A stretch of DNA of 64,000 nt from Mediterraneibacter glycyrrhizinilyticus (GCF_015560805.1 NZ_JADMSO010000008.1:79151-143150); one strand, 5' to 3'. Numbered from the stretch's first letter, positions 36,129-45,570 are shown. Program-made: numbers and translations. The notes: generated from the letters alone by a model not told the origin.

Positions 36129-36886
36129 AGATAGCGATCATAACCGGTGCTTCTTCCGGGATGGGACGGGAATTTGTCAGACAGATCGGATGCTGCGGTC
36201 AGCCGCTGGACGAGGTATGGGTCATCGCCAGGCGAAAGGAACGGCTGGAGGCGCTTCGGAAAGAGTCCGGTCTTCCGCTTCGGGTTCTGGAGGGCGATCT
36301 TTTAAAAGAAACTGTTTTTGAACAACTGGAAGATCTTTTGAGAGAGAATATGCCGGAAATCCGTATGCTGGTCAATGCGGCCGGATTTGGGAAAAGCGGA
36401 CGGGCGGATGAGATCTTCACCGAGGATATGAGGATCCAGACGGAGATGATCCGGCTGAACTGCGAAGCGTTGACCCGGATGTGCGGGATCTGCATGCAGT
36501 ATTTTTCGAAGGGAAGCCGGATCATTAATCTGTCTTCCGCGGCGGCGTTTTGTCCTCAGCCGAAATTTGCGGTTTATGCGGCGACAAAATCTTATGTACT
36601 CCGTTTTTCCAGAGCGCTGGGCGCGGAATTAAAATCAAAAGGGATCGTGGTGACGGCGGTTTGTCCGGGACCGGTCGATACCGAATTTTTCCAGGTGTCC
36701 GGCGCAATTGAAAATGCCTGGAAAAAACGGATGATGGCGGAAGCGCAAAGCGTCGTGCACCGTGCGCTTCTGGATGCGAAAGCGGGAAAACAGATTTCTG
36801 TATATGGTTTTTGGATGAAAGCGGCGCGTGTGGCGTCCAAACTGATCCCGCACAGATGGATCACAGCGTTTGGACAGTGGAATTAG
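36125..36886 (+). CDS. SDR family NAD(P)-dependent oxidoreductase
   Basis: A 253-residue short-chain dehydrogenase. It has the cofactor glycine motif TGASSGMGREF near the N-terminus, NAAGFGKSG, a catalytic Ser in INLSSAAAF and YxxxK as YAATKSYVLRF, followed by PGPVDTEFF. The substrate is not inferable. It starts at the ATGA overlap with ygiQ. Confidence 0.92.
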   Translation: MKIAIITGASSGMGREFVRQIGCCGQPLDEVWVIARRKERLEALRKESGLPLRVLEGDLLKETVFEQLEDLLRENMPEIRMLVNAAGFGKSGRADEIFTEDMRIQTEMIRLNCEALTRMCGICMQYFSKGSRIINLSSAAAFCPQPKFAVYAATKSYVLRFSRALGAELKSKGIVVTAVCPGPVDTEFFQVSGAIENAWKKRMMAEAQSVVHRALLDAKAGKQISVYGFWMKAARVASKLIPHRWITAFGQWN

Positions 36887-36907
36887 ATAGAAAGTGAGCG
36901 AGAGCAA

Positions 36908-37486
36908 ATGAAGAAATGTGAAAAGGGAACACCGGGATATCTCGAATATAAAAAGAAAGTGGAGATCATACGGACGGTCGTCTATTTTTTGTTAGTTGCG
37001 GCAGTGTATCTGCTTGGCTACAGCCAGACACATACGAATAAAAACCTGCTGACGGTTGTTGCGGTCGTCGGTTGTCTTCCGGCATGTAAGGCGCTGGTCG
37101 GCGTGATCACGAGACTTCCGTATCCGTCGATCGATCCGAAACGTGCGGAAGAGGTGCGGGCACTCAGTCCGCATATGACGTCCGTGTTCGATCTGGTTGT
37201 GACGAGCCGGGATAAGATCATGCCGATCGATGCGCTCGTGATCTCCGGAAATAAAGTATTCGGACATCTGACCGGGAAAAAAGCGGATCCGCAGTATACG
37301 GAGAAGCATATCAGATCCATTCTTCTGGAAAATCATTTTAAAGATGTATCCGTCAAAATGTATCCGGATTATAAGAAATTTTTAAGCCGGATCGAGGGAT
37401 TGGAAAACATTGCGGCGGTGGAAAAAGAAAACACGGCGGAATATGAAGCGAAGATCCGTCATCTGATTCAGCTGATCTCTTTGTAA
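36908..37486 (+). CDS. Conserved hypothetical membrane protein, 192 aa
   Basis: No named family recognised. Two N-terminal hydrophobic segments (about residues 19-40 and 47-68) are followed by a soluble region of about 120 residues with an alpha/beta pattern (SVFDLVVTSRDKIMPIDALVI) and a charged C-terminal helix. The start has a weak GTGAGCGAGAG site. It stands between an SDR gene and a pseudouridine synthase, with short gaps suggesting one operon. Confidence 0.8.
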   Translation: MKKCEKGTPGYLEYKKKVEIIRTVVYFLLVAAVYLLGYSQTHTNKNLLTVVAVVGCLPACKALVGVITRLPYPSIDPKRAEEVRALSPHMTSVFDLVVTSRDKIMPIDALVISGNKVFGHLTGKKADPQYTEKHIRSILLENHFKDVSVKMYPDYKKFLSRIEGLENIAAVEKENTAEYEAKIRHLIQLISL

Positions 37487-37542
37487 CAGGTCGCTTGCGG
37501 CATGACAAAACGGAGTAAAAGACAGAAACGGAGCAAACATAT

Positions 37543-38577
37543 ATGCAGGAAATACATATTTCGGGAAATGAAGCCGGTCAGCGGCTGGATAAACTGCTCG
37601 GCAAATTTTTATCCGATGCGCCGAAAAGTTTTCTTTATAAAATGATGCGGAAAAAGAATATCACGCTGAACGGAAAAAAGGCGGAGGGATCGGAAAAGCT
37701 GAAAGAGGGAGATTGTGTGAAACTCTTTTTGTCCGATGAGACGATCGCAAAATTTTCTGGCACTGTAAGCGACACCGCAAAAGCGGAGCAGCGTGTACGG
37801 CAGGCGGCGTACCGGGAAGTGAAAAAGCAGATGCCGGAAATACTTTATGAAGATGAGAACATCCTTTTATTTAATAAACAGCCGGGGCTGCTCTCGCAGA
37901 GAGCAAAACCATCGGATATTTCTGCGGTAGACTGCCTGATCGCATATCTTCTGGAGACAGGGGCGCTGACGCCCGAGATGCTGCGGACGTTTCGACCATC
38001 GGTCTGCAACAGACTGGACCGCAACACAAGCGGGATTTTGGCAGCAGGAAAAAGTCTGGCAGGGCTTCAGGAGCTGAGTTTGTTTTTTAAAGAACGCAGC
38101 ATCGAAAAATATTATCTTTGCCCGGTGATCGGACAGGTGGAACAAGGAGAACGGATTTCCGGATATCTGCAGAAAAACAGCAAGACAAACCGCGTGCAGG
38201 TGCAGGAGATTTCCGATGAGAAATCTGCGCGGATCGAAACCGAGTATCATCCGGTGGCGGGGAATGGAAGACTGACGCTTTTGGAAGTACATCTGATCAC
38301 GGGAAAGACACATCAGATCCGGGCGCATCTGGCAAGCATCGGGCATCCGCTCCTCGGTGATTTTAAATATGGGAACCTCGGCGTCAATGAGAGATATAAA
38401 AAACAATATGGCTTGGAAGCGCAGCTGCTCCATGCGTATCGCCTCCGGATGCCGGAGACAGACGGCGTACTGAAAAATATTTCCGGACGGGAATTTCGGG
38501 CGTCTCTTCCGGATCTGTTTGCGCGGATCTGCCAGGAAGAACAGCTGGCGCTTTCGGGGGTAATGGAAACGAGATAA
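37543..38577 (+). CDS. RluA/RluC/RluD family pseudouridine synthase
   Basis: A 344-residue enzyme with an N-terminal S4 domain (GQRLDKLLGKFLSDAPKSF), the LFNKQPGLLSQ element, the catalytic Asp in VCNRLDRNTSGILAAGKS and the late GKTHQIRAHLASIGHPLLGD motif. Presumably modifies 23S rRNA; the target position cannot be read from sequence. Linked to recU 17 bases downstream. Confidence 0.93.
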   Translation: MQEIHISGNEAGQRLDKLLGKFLSDAPKSFLYKMMRKKNITLNGKKAEGSEKLKEGDCVKLFLSDETIAKFSGTVSDTAKAEQRVRQAAYREVKKQMPEILYEDENILLFNKQPGLLSQRAKPSDISAVDCLIAYLLETGALTPEMLRTFRPSVCNRLDRNTSGILAAGKSLAGLQELSLFFKERSIEKYYLCPVIGQVEQGERISGYLQKNSKTNRVQVQEISDEKSARIETEYHPVAGNGRLTLLEVHLITGKTHQIRAHLASIGHPLLGDFKYGNLGVNERYKKQYGLEAQLLHAYRLRMPETDGVLKNISGREFRASLPDLFARICQEEQLALSGVMETR

Positions 38578-38594
38578 AAAGGAGAGACGGACTG

Positions 38595-39146
38595 GTGGGA
38601 ACATGGAATTCAAGAGGACTTCGGGGGTCGACACTGGAAGATCTGATCAACCGGACGAATGAGCGGTATGATGAACTGGATCTGGCTTTGATCCAGAAAA
38701 TCCCGACGCCGATCACGCCGGTGCAGATCGATAAGGAACGGCGTCATATCACACTGGCATATTTTGACAAGATCAGTACGGTGGATTACATTGGATCTGT
38801 GCAGGGGATTCCGGTCTGTTTTGATGCAAAGGAATGCAGTGCGGATACATTTCCGCTTCAAAATATCCATGAACATCAGATGCGGTTTATGGAAAAATAT
38901 GAAAAACAGGGCGGAGTTTCTTTTCTCGTCATTTATTACAGTGCAAGGAATATTCTTTATTATATGCGTTTTCGTGAAATCGTCCGTTTTTGGGAGCGGA
39001 GAGAGCAGGGCGGCAGGAAGAGTTTCCGGTTGGAAGAACTGGACGAGCGGTATTTTATGCATCTGAAAAACAACTGTTTTGTGCCGTATCTCGATTTTAT
39101 CCAGAAAGATCTGGATGAGCGGGAAGAACTCGGGATTGACATTTAG
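38595..39146 (+). CDS. recU: Holliday junction resolvase RecU
   Basis: A 183-residue Firmicutes junction-resolving nuclease. It has the family N-terminus WNSRGLRGSTLEDLINRTNE and the metal-binding residues in IPVCFDAKECSADTFPL, then the HQMRFMEKYEKQGGVSF helix. The start is GTG 38595, eight bases after GGAGAGA. Its last codons contain the -35 of the his promoter. Confidence 0.93.
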   Translation: MGTWNSRGLRGSTLEDLINRTNERYDELDLALIQKIPTPITPVQIDKERRHITLAYFDKISTVDYIGSVQGIPVCFDAKECSADTFPLQNIHEHQMRFMEKYEKQGGVSFLVIYYSARNILYYMRFREIVRFWERREQGGRKSFRLEELDERYFMHLKNNCFVPYLDFIQKDLDEREELGIDI

Positions 39147-39164
39147 TCGGAAAATTCGTATAAT
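39136..39164 (+). promoter_or_regulatory. Consensus sigma-A promoter of the his operon
   Basis: TTGACA, exactly 17 bases, TATAAT: a perfect consensus. The -35 overlaps the last recU codons. The leader of about 40 bases is too short for a T-box or attenuator. Confidence 0.85.
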
Positions 39165-39212
39165 GACTAAAGATTTTAACGTAGTAGCAGAGTAAAGCGC
39201 GGAGGTGTTGAG

Positions 39213-40481
39213 ATGGAACAAAAATTACATACGCCGGAGGGTGTAAGAGATATTTACAGTACAGAGTGCCGGAAGAAGCTGACGATTCAGGAGAAACTTC
39301 ATCATTTGCTGCATTTGTACGGATATCAGGACATCCAGACGCCAACATTTGAATATTTTGATGTGTTCCGCGACGAGATCGGAACGATCTCGTCACGGGA
39401 ACTGTATAAGTTCTTTGACCGGGACGGCGATACGCTGGCGCTCCGCCCGGACATCACGCCGTCGATCGCGCGTGCGGCGGCAACCTTATTTGAAGAAGAG
39501 GAATTTCCGGCAAGACTTTGTTATATCGGGAATACATTTATCAATCATTCCAGTTATCAGGGACGCCTGAAAGAGAATACACAGCTTGGGGCGGAATTGA
39601 TCGGGGAAGATTCGGTGGAAGCAGACGCGGAACTGATCGCAATGGTCGTGGACAGTTTGAAAAAAGTGGGATTAAAGGAATTTCAGGTCAATATCGGTCA
39701 TGTGGATTTTCTACACACTTTGATGGATCTGACCGGATTAAATGAAGAGAAAAAAGCGGAAGTCTATGCGCTGACTGCAAACCGGAATTATTTTGGCGTG
39801 GAAGAGATCCTGATCCGGGAAAATGTCGAGATGTCTGTGGTGGAGATGTTCCGGATCCTGCCGGAACTGACCGGCGGAACGGAAGCGCTTGTGCGCGCCG
39901 CCAAACTGGTGCCGGGAGAAACAGCAAAACGGGCGATCGTACGGCTTCTGAAGATTTATCAGATATTGGAACTGTACGGGGCGGAAGCGTATGTGACCTT
40001 TGATCTGAGTATGAGTGGAAGTTACGGCTATTACAGCGGGATCGTATTCCGCGCATATACATATGGAACCGGAGATGCGATCGTAAGAGGCGGACGCTAC
40101 GATCATTTGATCGCCAAATTTGGGAAAAATACGCCGTCCATCGGATTTGCCGTCATCATCGATGAACTGCTCAGTGCGCTTGGCAGACAGAAGATCGAGA
40201 TCGAGACCGGACATTGTAATCTGATCGTGTATACAGACGCGACATTGAACTGGGCTGTGTCTCTTGCCTGCGATCTGCGTGAAAAAGGAAAATGTATCGA
40301 ACTTTTGAAACGGGAACCGTGGCAGGAACGGGCAGTGTATGAGGAATACGGAAAACGCAGAGGTACGGACAGTCTGACCTATTTAAAGGATGACAGAAGT
40401 ATGGAAATGGTGAATTTAAAAACCGGAGAGACACGGGTCATCCGTTCGGAATCGGACACAGGATCGGAGGAAACAAGATGA
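39213..40481 (+). CDS. hisZ: ATP phosphoribosyltransferase regulatory subunit
   Basis: HisZ is a catalytically inactive HisRS-like subunit that activates the short form of HisG. The 422 residues start LHTPEGVRDIYSTECRKK and show class II synthetase-type motifs (FFDRDGDTLALRPDITPSIA, RGGRYDHLIAKFG). Together with the short hisG next door this is a complete octameric HisGZ enzyme. AGCGCGGAGG lies upstream of the ATG. The stop overlaps the hisG start (ATGA). Confidence 0.95.
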   Translation: MEQKLHTPEGVRDIYSTECRKKLTIQEKLHHLLHLYGYQDIQTPTFEYFDVFRDEIGTISSRELYKFFDRDGDTLALRPDITPSIARAAATLFEEEEFPARLCYIGNTFINHSSYQGRLKENTQLGAELIGEDSVEADAELIAMVVDSLKKVGLKEFQVNIGHVDFLHTLMDLTGLNEEKKAEVYALTANRNYFGVEEILIRENVEMSVVEMFRILPELTGGTEALVRAAKLVPGETAKRAIVRLLKIYQILELYGAEAYVTFDLSMSGSYGYYSGIVFRAYTYGTGDAIVRGGRYDHLIAKFGKNTPSIGFAVIIDELLSALGRQKIEIETGHCNLIVYTDATLNWAVSLACDLREKGKCIELLKREPWQERAVYEEYGKRRGTDSLTYLKDDRSMEMVNLKTGETRVIRSESDTGSEETR

Positions 40482-41134
40482 GATATCTGACATTTGCATT
40501 GACAAAAGGACGGCTTGCGAGTAAAACATTGGAGCTCTTGGAACGGCTCGGGATCACCTGCGATGAGATGAAAGATAAGGATTCCCGGAAACTGATCTTT
40601 GTCAACGAGGAACTGAAGCTGAAATTTTTTCTGGCGAAAGGACCGGATGTGCCGACGTATGTGGAATACGGTGCGGCGGATATTGGTGTTGTAGGTCGGG
40701 ATACGATCGTGGAAGAGGGAAGAAAAGTTCACGAGGTGCTGGATCTTGGATTCGGGAAATGCCGGATGTGCGTCTGCGGACAGGAGGAAGCGGGAGAACT
40801 TCTGAAACATCACGAGCTGATCCGTGTTGCGACAAAATATCCGAATATTGCAAAAGATTATTTTTATAATAAAAAACATCAGACTGTGGAGATCATCAAA
40901 ATGAACGGCTCGATCGAACTGGCGCCGATCGTGGGATTGTCAGAGGTGATCGTGGATATCGTGGAGACCGGTTCCACTTTGAAAGAGAACGGTCTTGTTG
41001 TGCTGGAGGAAGTGTGTCCGCTGTCGGCACGGATGATCGTAAATCCGGTCAGTATGCGGATGGAGAATGAGAGGATCAAAGAACTGATTACGAACCTGCG
41101 TAATCTGGTACAGGAGGAAAGCCATGCGGATTGA
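40478..41134 (+). CDS. hisG: ATP phosphoribosyltransferase, short form
   Basis: Catalyses the first step of histidine synthesis, ATP plus PRPP. The 218-residue short form begins RYLTFALTKGRLASKTLELL and has EYGAADIGVVGRDT and the PRPP-binding IVDIVETGSTLKENGL. It lacks the C-terminal regulatory domain, as expected beside hisZ. The 3' end overlaps hisD by 11 bases. Confidence 0.96.
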   Translation: MRYLTFALTKGRLASKTLELLERLGITCDEMKDKDSRKLIFVNEELKLKFFLAKGPDVPTYVEYGAADIGVVGRDTIVEEGRKVHEVLDLGFGKCRMCVCGQEEAGELLKHHELIRVATKYPNIAKDYFYNKKHQTVEIIKMNGSIELAPIVGLSEVIVDIVETGSTLKENGLVVLEEVCPLSARMIVNPVSMRMENERIKELITNLRNLVQEESHAD

Positions 41135-42422
41135 ACGACTGAATGAAACGACAAAGAAAACACTGCTGGAGGATCTTCTGAAACGGAGTCCGAACCAGTA
41201 CGGCGCGTACGAAGCGGATGTAAAGAAAATCCTTGACGAGGTGAAAGAGAAAAAAGATGAGGCGGTATTTTCCTACACGAAGCAATTCGACAAAGCGGAC
41301 ATCGACGCGTCGAATATCCGGGTAACGGAAGCGGAGATCGCGGAAGCATATGAACTTGTGGATGCGGAATTATTACGCATTATCCGCAGAGCCTTGAAAA
41401 ATATCGAGGCTTACCATGCAAAGCAAATGCAGTACAGTTGGTTTGACAGTAAACCGGACGGCACGATGCTGGGACAGAAAGTGACTCCGCTTCAGAGAGT
41501 TGGCGTCTATGTGCCGGGCGGAAAGGCCGTCTATCCGTCTTCGGTCCTGATGAACATCATGCCGGCAAAGGTGGCGGGTGTGGAGGAGATCATCATGGTG
41601 ACACCGCCGGGAAGAGATGGAAAAGTCAATCCTACCACTCTGGTCGCGGCGAAAGAAGCCGGCGCAGACCAGGTTTATAAAGTAGGCGGCGCACAGGCGA
41701 TCGCGGCGCTGGCGTATGGAACGGAAAGCATTCCGAAAGCGGACAAGATCGTAGGACCGGGAAATATTTATGTGGCGCTTGCCAAAAAAGCGGTGTACGG
41801 ACATGTCAGCATCGATTCCATTGCCGGACCGAGCGAGATCCTTGTGCTGGCTGATGAGGGGGCAAATCCGCGGTATGTGGCGGCGGATCTGTTGTCGCAG
41901 GCGGAACACGATGAACTGGCGTCGGCGATCCTTGTGACGACCAGCATGGAATTGGCTGAGAAAGTGTCCGAGCAGACGGATCTGTTTATCCGGGAATTAT
42001 CGAGAGGAGAGATCATCCGGAAATCACTGGACAATTACGGGCATATTCTTGTGGCAGATACGATGGAGAATGCGATCGACGCGGCAAATGAGATCGCGTC
42101 GGAACATTTGGAGATCATGACGGCGGATCCGTATCAGGTGATGACGAAGATCCGGAATGCGGGCGCGATATTCATCGGAGAATACAGCAGCGAACCGCTG
42201 GGCGATTATTTTGCGGGACCAAACCATATTCTCCCGACAAATGGAACAGCGAAATTCTTTTCTCCGCTGTCCGTGGATGATTTCCTAAAAAAATCCAGTA
42301 TCATCGCCTACTCATACGATGCATTGAAAGAAATCCATACGGATATTGAGAAATTTGCGGAGGCGGAACAACTGACGGCCCATGCCAATTCGATCAAAGT
42401 CCGATTTGAAGAGGAATCATAG
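41124..42422 (+). CDS. hisD: Histidinol dehydrogenase
   Basis: Zinc enzyme for the last two oxidations of histidine synthesis, 432 residues. Visible signatures are RVGVYVPGGKAVYPSSVLMN, VGPGNIYVALAKKAVYG, DSIAGPSEILVLAD and SQAEHDELASAIL, with the ligand His in EHLEIM and HILPTNGTA. The ATG follows CAGGAGGAAAG inside the hisG end. Confidence 0.97.
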   Translation: MRIERLNETTKKTLLEDLLKRSPNQYGAYEADVKKILDEVKEKKDEAVFSYTKQFDKADIDASNIRVTEAEIAEAYELVDAELLRIIRRALKNIEAYHAKQMQYSWFDSKPDGTMLGQKVTPLQRVGVYVPGGKAVYPSSVLMNIMPAKVAGVEEIIMVTPPGRDGKVNPTTLVAAKEAGADQVYKVGGAQAIAALAYGTESIPKADKIVGPGNIYVALAKKAVYGHVSIDSIAGPSEILVLADEGANPRYVAADLLSQAEHDELASAILVTTSMELAEKVSEQTDLFIRELSRGEIIRKSLDNYGHILVADTMENAIDAANEIASEHLEIMTADPYQVMTKIRNAGAIFIGEYSSEPLGDYFAGPNHILPTNGTAKFFSPLSVDDFLKKSSIIAYSYDALKEIHTDIEKFAEAEQLTAHANSIKVRFEEES

Positions 42423-42479
42423 AGAAAATCGATGAAATAGTATTGTTCAATATTGAAAAGTGAAAAGGAGGCGATGCGG

Positions 42480-43070
42480 ATGCAGAATCGGATCGGAAGC
42501 TGTGTGCGGAATACGAAAGAGACGCAGATTGAACTGGAGATCAATCTGGATGGAAGCGGCGAGGCGGCGGTCGATACCGGAATCCCGTTTTTTGATCATA
42601 TGCTGAATGGATTTGCGAGACATGGATTGTTTGATCTGCGTGTGAGAGTGAAAGGTGACCTGGAGGTGGACTGCCATCACACGGTGGAAGACACCGGGAT
42701 CGTGCTCGGAGAAGCGATCGCACAGGCACTTGGAGATAAAGCGGGAATCAAACGATACGGAAGTTTCCTGCTGCCGATGGATGAGACGCTGGCGCTCTGC
42801 GCGATCGATCTTTCCGGACGTCCTTATCTGAATTATGACGTATGTTTTACAACGGAACAGATCGGGACTCTGGATACCGAGATGATACGGGAGTTTTTCT
42901 ATGCGGTATCGTACAGTGCGGCGATGAACCTGCATCTAAAGATATTAGACGGGATCAACAATCATCATATGGCGGAGGCGCTGTTCAAAGCATTCGGAAA
43001 GGCATTGGATGCCGCAACGATGGAGGAACCTCGTTTGAGCGGCGTATGGTCTACGAAAGGGACACTTTAG
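42480..43070 (+). CDS. hisB: Imidazoleglycerol-phosphate dehydratase
   Basis: Dehydrates imidazole glycerol phosphate; monofunctional 196-residue form. Manganese-binding histidine motifs are present: [31 protein letters not shown] and the second set [16 protein letters not shown] 42480 lies eight bases after AAGGAGG. An earlier in-frame ATG (42474) is two bases from that site. Confidence 0.96.
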   Translation: MQNRIGSCVRNTKETQIELEINLDGSGEAAVDTGIPFFDHMLNGFARHGLFDLRVRVKGDLEVDCHHTVEDTGIVLGEAIAQALGDKAGIKRYGSFLLPMDETLALCAIDLSGRPYLNYDVCFTTEQIGTLDTEMIREFFYAVSYSAAMNLHLKILDGINNHHMAEALFKAFGKALDAATMEEPRLSGVWSTKGTL

Positions 43071-43120
43071 AAGAAGCGTAATTTGTCTGGATAAAAGAAA
43101 CAAAGAGAGAAGGGCAGAAA

Positions 43121-44404
43121 ATGAGTTATAAAAGACTGACACCCTGTATTCTGATCGATCGTGGAAAAGCGGTGAAATGGTTTGACGACAGGAGTGTGAT
43201 AGCAAGAGACGTAGTGGCGCTCGCAAAACATTATGCCGAGCGCGGGGCGGACGAACTGATCGTGTTCGACCTGTCCACATCGGATGAAGATCATGAAGAG
43301 GCGATCGATCTGATGCGGAAGATCAACCGGTTTATCAGTATTCCTATGGTTGCAGGCGGGAATATCCGCAGAGAAGAAGATGTGAAGAAATACTTGTATG
43401 CCGGAGCAAAACGGGCAATTTTGAATTTCTCGAAAATTGCAGCTCAGGAGATGCTCGAATCGGTATCGAAACGATTCGGAAAAGAACGGATCGCTGTATC
43501 TTTGAATGATTTTGACGCATTGTTCAAACAACAGCATTTGATCGAGGAATATGCATCGGAGCTGATCTTTATGCATCGTCTGGATCTGGATTCGGTGATG
43601 AACATCACATCGATCCCCTGTGTGGTCGTGACAGATACGATGGAGCAGGATGAGATACTTAAAATTTTGAAATCCAGCGGCGTCAAAGGCGTATCGGGAC
43701 GATTTATCAGTCAGGAAGATATGGATTTTGACGGGTTTAAGGAAATCTGCGTGCAGGAAGGCATTAAAATGACGTCTTTTGAGAGTATTCTGGAATTTTC
43801 AGAACTGAAACTGAATCCATCCGGACTGATTCCGGTGATCGTGCAGGATTATAAGACAAATGAAGTGCTGATGCTGGCGTATATGAATAAAGAAGCGTTC
43901 AATCACACTGTGAAATCCGGGCGGATGACCTATTACAGCCGAAGTAGAAAAGAACTCTGGATCAAAGGCGAGACGTCCGGTCATTATCAGTATTTAAAAT
44001 CACTGACGGTAGACTGTGATAAAGATACGCTGCTGGCGAAAGTGGAACAGATCGGGGCTGCCTGTCATACCGGAAGCAGATCCTGTTTCTTCCAGCAGAT
44101 CGTCGGTAATGATTATGACACGACCAATCCGCTTCAGGTGTTTGAATCGGTTTACGGCACGATCATGAACCGAAAAGAAAATCCGAAAGAAGGATCCTAT
44201 ACAAATTATCTGTTTGATAAAGGAATTGACAAGATTTTAAAGAAAGTAGGAGAAGAGGCGACGGAAATTGTGATCGCCGCAAAGAATCCGAATCCGGAAG
44301 AAATTAAATATGAAATTTCCGATTTCCTGTATCATGTCATGGTGTTGATGGTAGAACGGGGAATCACATGGGAAGATATTACAAGAGAACTGGCAGAACG
44401 ATGA
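43121..44404 (+). CDS. hisIE: HisF-like domain fused to HisI and HisE
   Basis: A 427-residue three-domain protein. Residues about 1-215 are a HisA/HisF-type TIM barrel ([31 protein letters not shown]). Residues about 225-325 are phosphoribosyl-AMP cyclohydrolase ([15 protein letters not shown], metal-binding [20 protein letters not shown]). The last about 100 are phosphoribosyl-ATP pyrophosphatase ([16 protein letters not shown]). The HisIE part looks fully active. The barrel has Leu where HisA/HisF carry the first catalytic Asp (relative to the GK of RGKAVK), so it may be structural or regulatory. AGAAGGGCAG precedes the ATG. Confidence 0.9.
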   Translation: MSYKRLTPCILIDRGKAVKWFDDRSVIARDVVALAKHYAERGADELIVFDLSTSDEDHEEAIDLMRKINRFISIPMVAGGNIRREEDVKKYLYAGAKRAILNFSKIAAQEMLESVSKRFGKERIAVSLNDFDALFKQQHLIEEYASELIFMHRLDLDSVMNITSIPCVVVTDTMEQDEILKILKSSGVKGVSGRFISQEDMDFDGFKEICVQEGIKMTSFESILEFSELKLNPSGLIPVIVQDYKTNEVLMLAYMNKEAFNHTVKSGRMTYYSRSRKELWIKGETSGHYQYLKSLTVDCDKDTLLAKVEQIGAACHTGSRSCFFQQIVGNDYDTTNPLQVFESVYGTIMNRKENPKEGSYTNYLFDKGIDKILKKVGEEATEIVIAAKNPNPEEIKYEISDFLYHVMVLMVERGITWEDITRELAER

Positions 44405-44692
44405 CAGGAATTCCGTTTTGGATGTACAGCGATTGCGGATAACGCAGAGAATCGCTTTATATGGAAGAATTCATTTGTATTGAAAGTGTTCGCTTTGGGT
44501 AAGGTTCTATCCAAAAGAAATTGGACATAGGATATGGCAAAAAGAGCTGTATTCTGTGTCCTTTTTGTTATTGAAGTATATGGGGAAAAAGCCCGACAGA
44601 TTGTTTTGGATCGGATCGACTCTGAGACTTATTTTTTTTGAAAGAATTCTGCTGTCGAAAACAGGATTTGTGTTTCAGACTTCTTAGATTCA
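44405..44692. other. Non-coding stretch after the his operon
   Basis: No convincing gene. It holds a 7-bp stem (AGCGATT 44428-44434 with AATCGCT 44450-44456) followed by TTTAT, which may help end the his transcript. The stronger terminator listed separately follows, and then about 125 bases of AT-rich sequence without a recognised element. Confidence 0.6.
44523..44566 (+). terminator. Rho-independent terminator of the his operon
   Basis: GGACATAGGATA pairs with TATTCTGTGTCC (12 bp with two G-T pairs), a loop of about 15 bases, then TTTTT. Confidence 0.8.
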
Positions 44693-44766
44693 TTAAAAAA
44701 CAGAGTGTGATCTAATTAAAACAGAGCACAGTCTATTTTGAAAACATTAAAAACAGAGTACACTCT
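44693..44766 (+). repeat. Three direct repeats upstream of a small membrane protein gene
   Basis: ATTAAAAACAGAGTGTGATCT (44693), ATTAAAACAGAGCACAGTCT (44715) and a third copy (44746-44766) share ATTAAAA(A)CAGAG and end in TCT. Their CAGAG cores begin at 44701, 44722 and 44754, so spacings of 21 and 32 bases put them on one helix face. They end 19 bases before the next start codon and look like a regulator-binding array over a promoter. Confidence 0.6.
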
Positions 44767-44785
44767 ACAAAAATGGAGAATCTAT

Positions 44786-45082
44786 ATGAATGAAACAGAA
44801 GAACGTAGAAAAGAGTTGTTGAGGCAGGCAAGACAAATGTACGATGAAGATCGTTTTATTCCTGCTGTACATCCAAGATACCGTAATCTATATCAGGATC
44901 TTTACGAACCGGACGAGAAGCAGGTTCCTAATTCTTCTTTTTCGTTTCGGATCGCTGTATGTATCGTGTTATTTGCATGCTATGTATGGATGGATTATTC
45001 GGAAGTGCCGGTTGCTAATGTGAGCAGTGACCAGATTGTTACCCAGATAGAAAAACAGACAGAAATTCTTACAAAAAAGTAA
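44786..45082 (+). CDS. Small membrane protein of unknown function, 98 aa
   Basis: A 98-residue protein. About 55 charged, soluble N-terminal residues (MNETEERRKELLRQARQMYD) come before one transmembrane helix (about residues 56-71, RIAVCIVLFACYVWM). A short exterior tail follows with VSSDQIVTQIEKQTEIL. ATG 44786 is 8 bases after TGGAGAA; an in-frame ATG at 44738 lies inside the repeat array. No family recognised. It opens the group of small membrane proteins that precedes the kdp genes and may be controlled through the three direct repeats. Confidence 0.75.
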   Translation: MNETEERRKELLRQARQMYDEDRFIPAVHPRYRNLYQDLYEPDEKQVPNSSFSFRIAVCIVLFACYVWMDYSEVPVANVSSDQIVTQIEKQTEILTKK

Positions 45083-45172
45083 GGAAAGTGTCAGTCTATG
45101 GTAAGAGCAGAAAATCCATCCTGTGCTAGAATAAGATCAAACGATAAGAAGTACAAAAAGGAGGAAGAAGAA

Positions 45173-45487
45173 ATGACAGAACATGAATATACGGATACAT
45201 ATTATTATAAGAAAGTAGAAAAGGAAAGGCAGAGCAAGCAAAAACAGGACGGTATGAAAAAAAGTCTTTATAGGATCGTGTCGGTTTTGGTTGCGGTGAT
45301 CGGAAGTATTTGCTTTTTGCTGGCAGCGCTCTTGTATTTATTTTCGAATATTATCGATATGATAGCGTCGGTGTACAGGTGGATTTCCTCTTGTATACTG
45401 ACTCTGCAAAATACAGTTTCAAAAAAGGATCGTTCCAACAAGAAGACAGCGTCAACATGCGAGGAGACAAATCTTAAGATTTCTTAA
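45173..45487 (+). CDS. Small membrane protein of unknown function, 104 aa
   Basis: A 104-residue protein with a polar N-terminus (TEHEYTDTYYYKKVEKERQS) and a long hydrophobic part (about residues 33-75). That part probably makes two helices: YRIVSVLVAVIGSICFLLAA and a second including YLFSNIIDMIASVY. A lysine/serine-rich tail follows. ATG 45173 follows AAGGAGG by eight bases; an upstream in-frame ATG at 45098 has no such site. Function unknown. The downstream transglycosylase gene is 83 bases away. Confidence 0.75.
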   Translation: MTEHEYTDTYYYKKVEKERQSKQKQDGMKKSLYRIVSVLVAVIGSICFLLAALLYLFSNIIDMIASVYRWISSCILTLQNTVSKKDRSNKKTASTCEETNLKIS

Positions 45488-45570
45488 GAGAAATATAAGA
45501 AGAAAAACAGGAAAGTAACCACAGGGATGTGGTATATTGGAAGCAGGCAGAATACAAAAGAGGGAGTAAG

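Noticed and set aside
39165..39212. T-box or attenuator before the his operon
   Set aside because: The leader is under 50 bases, with no specifier stem, antiterminator or run of His codons.
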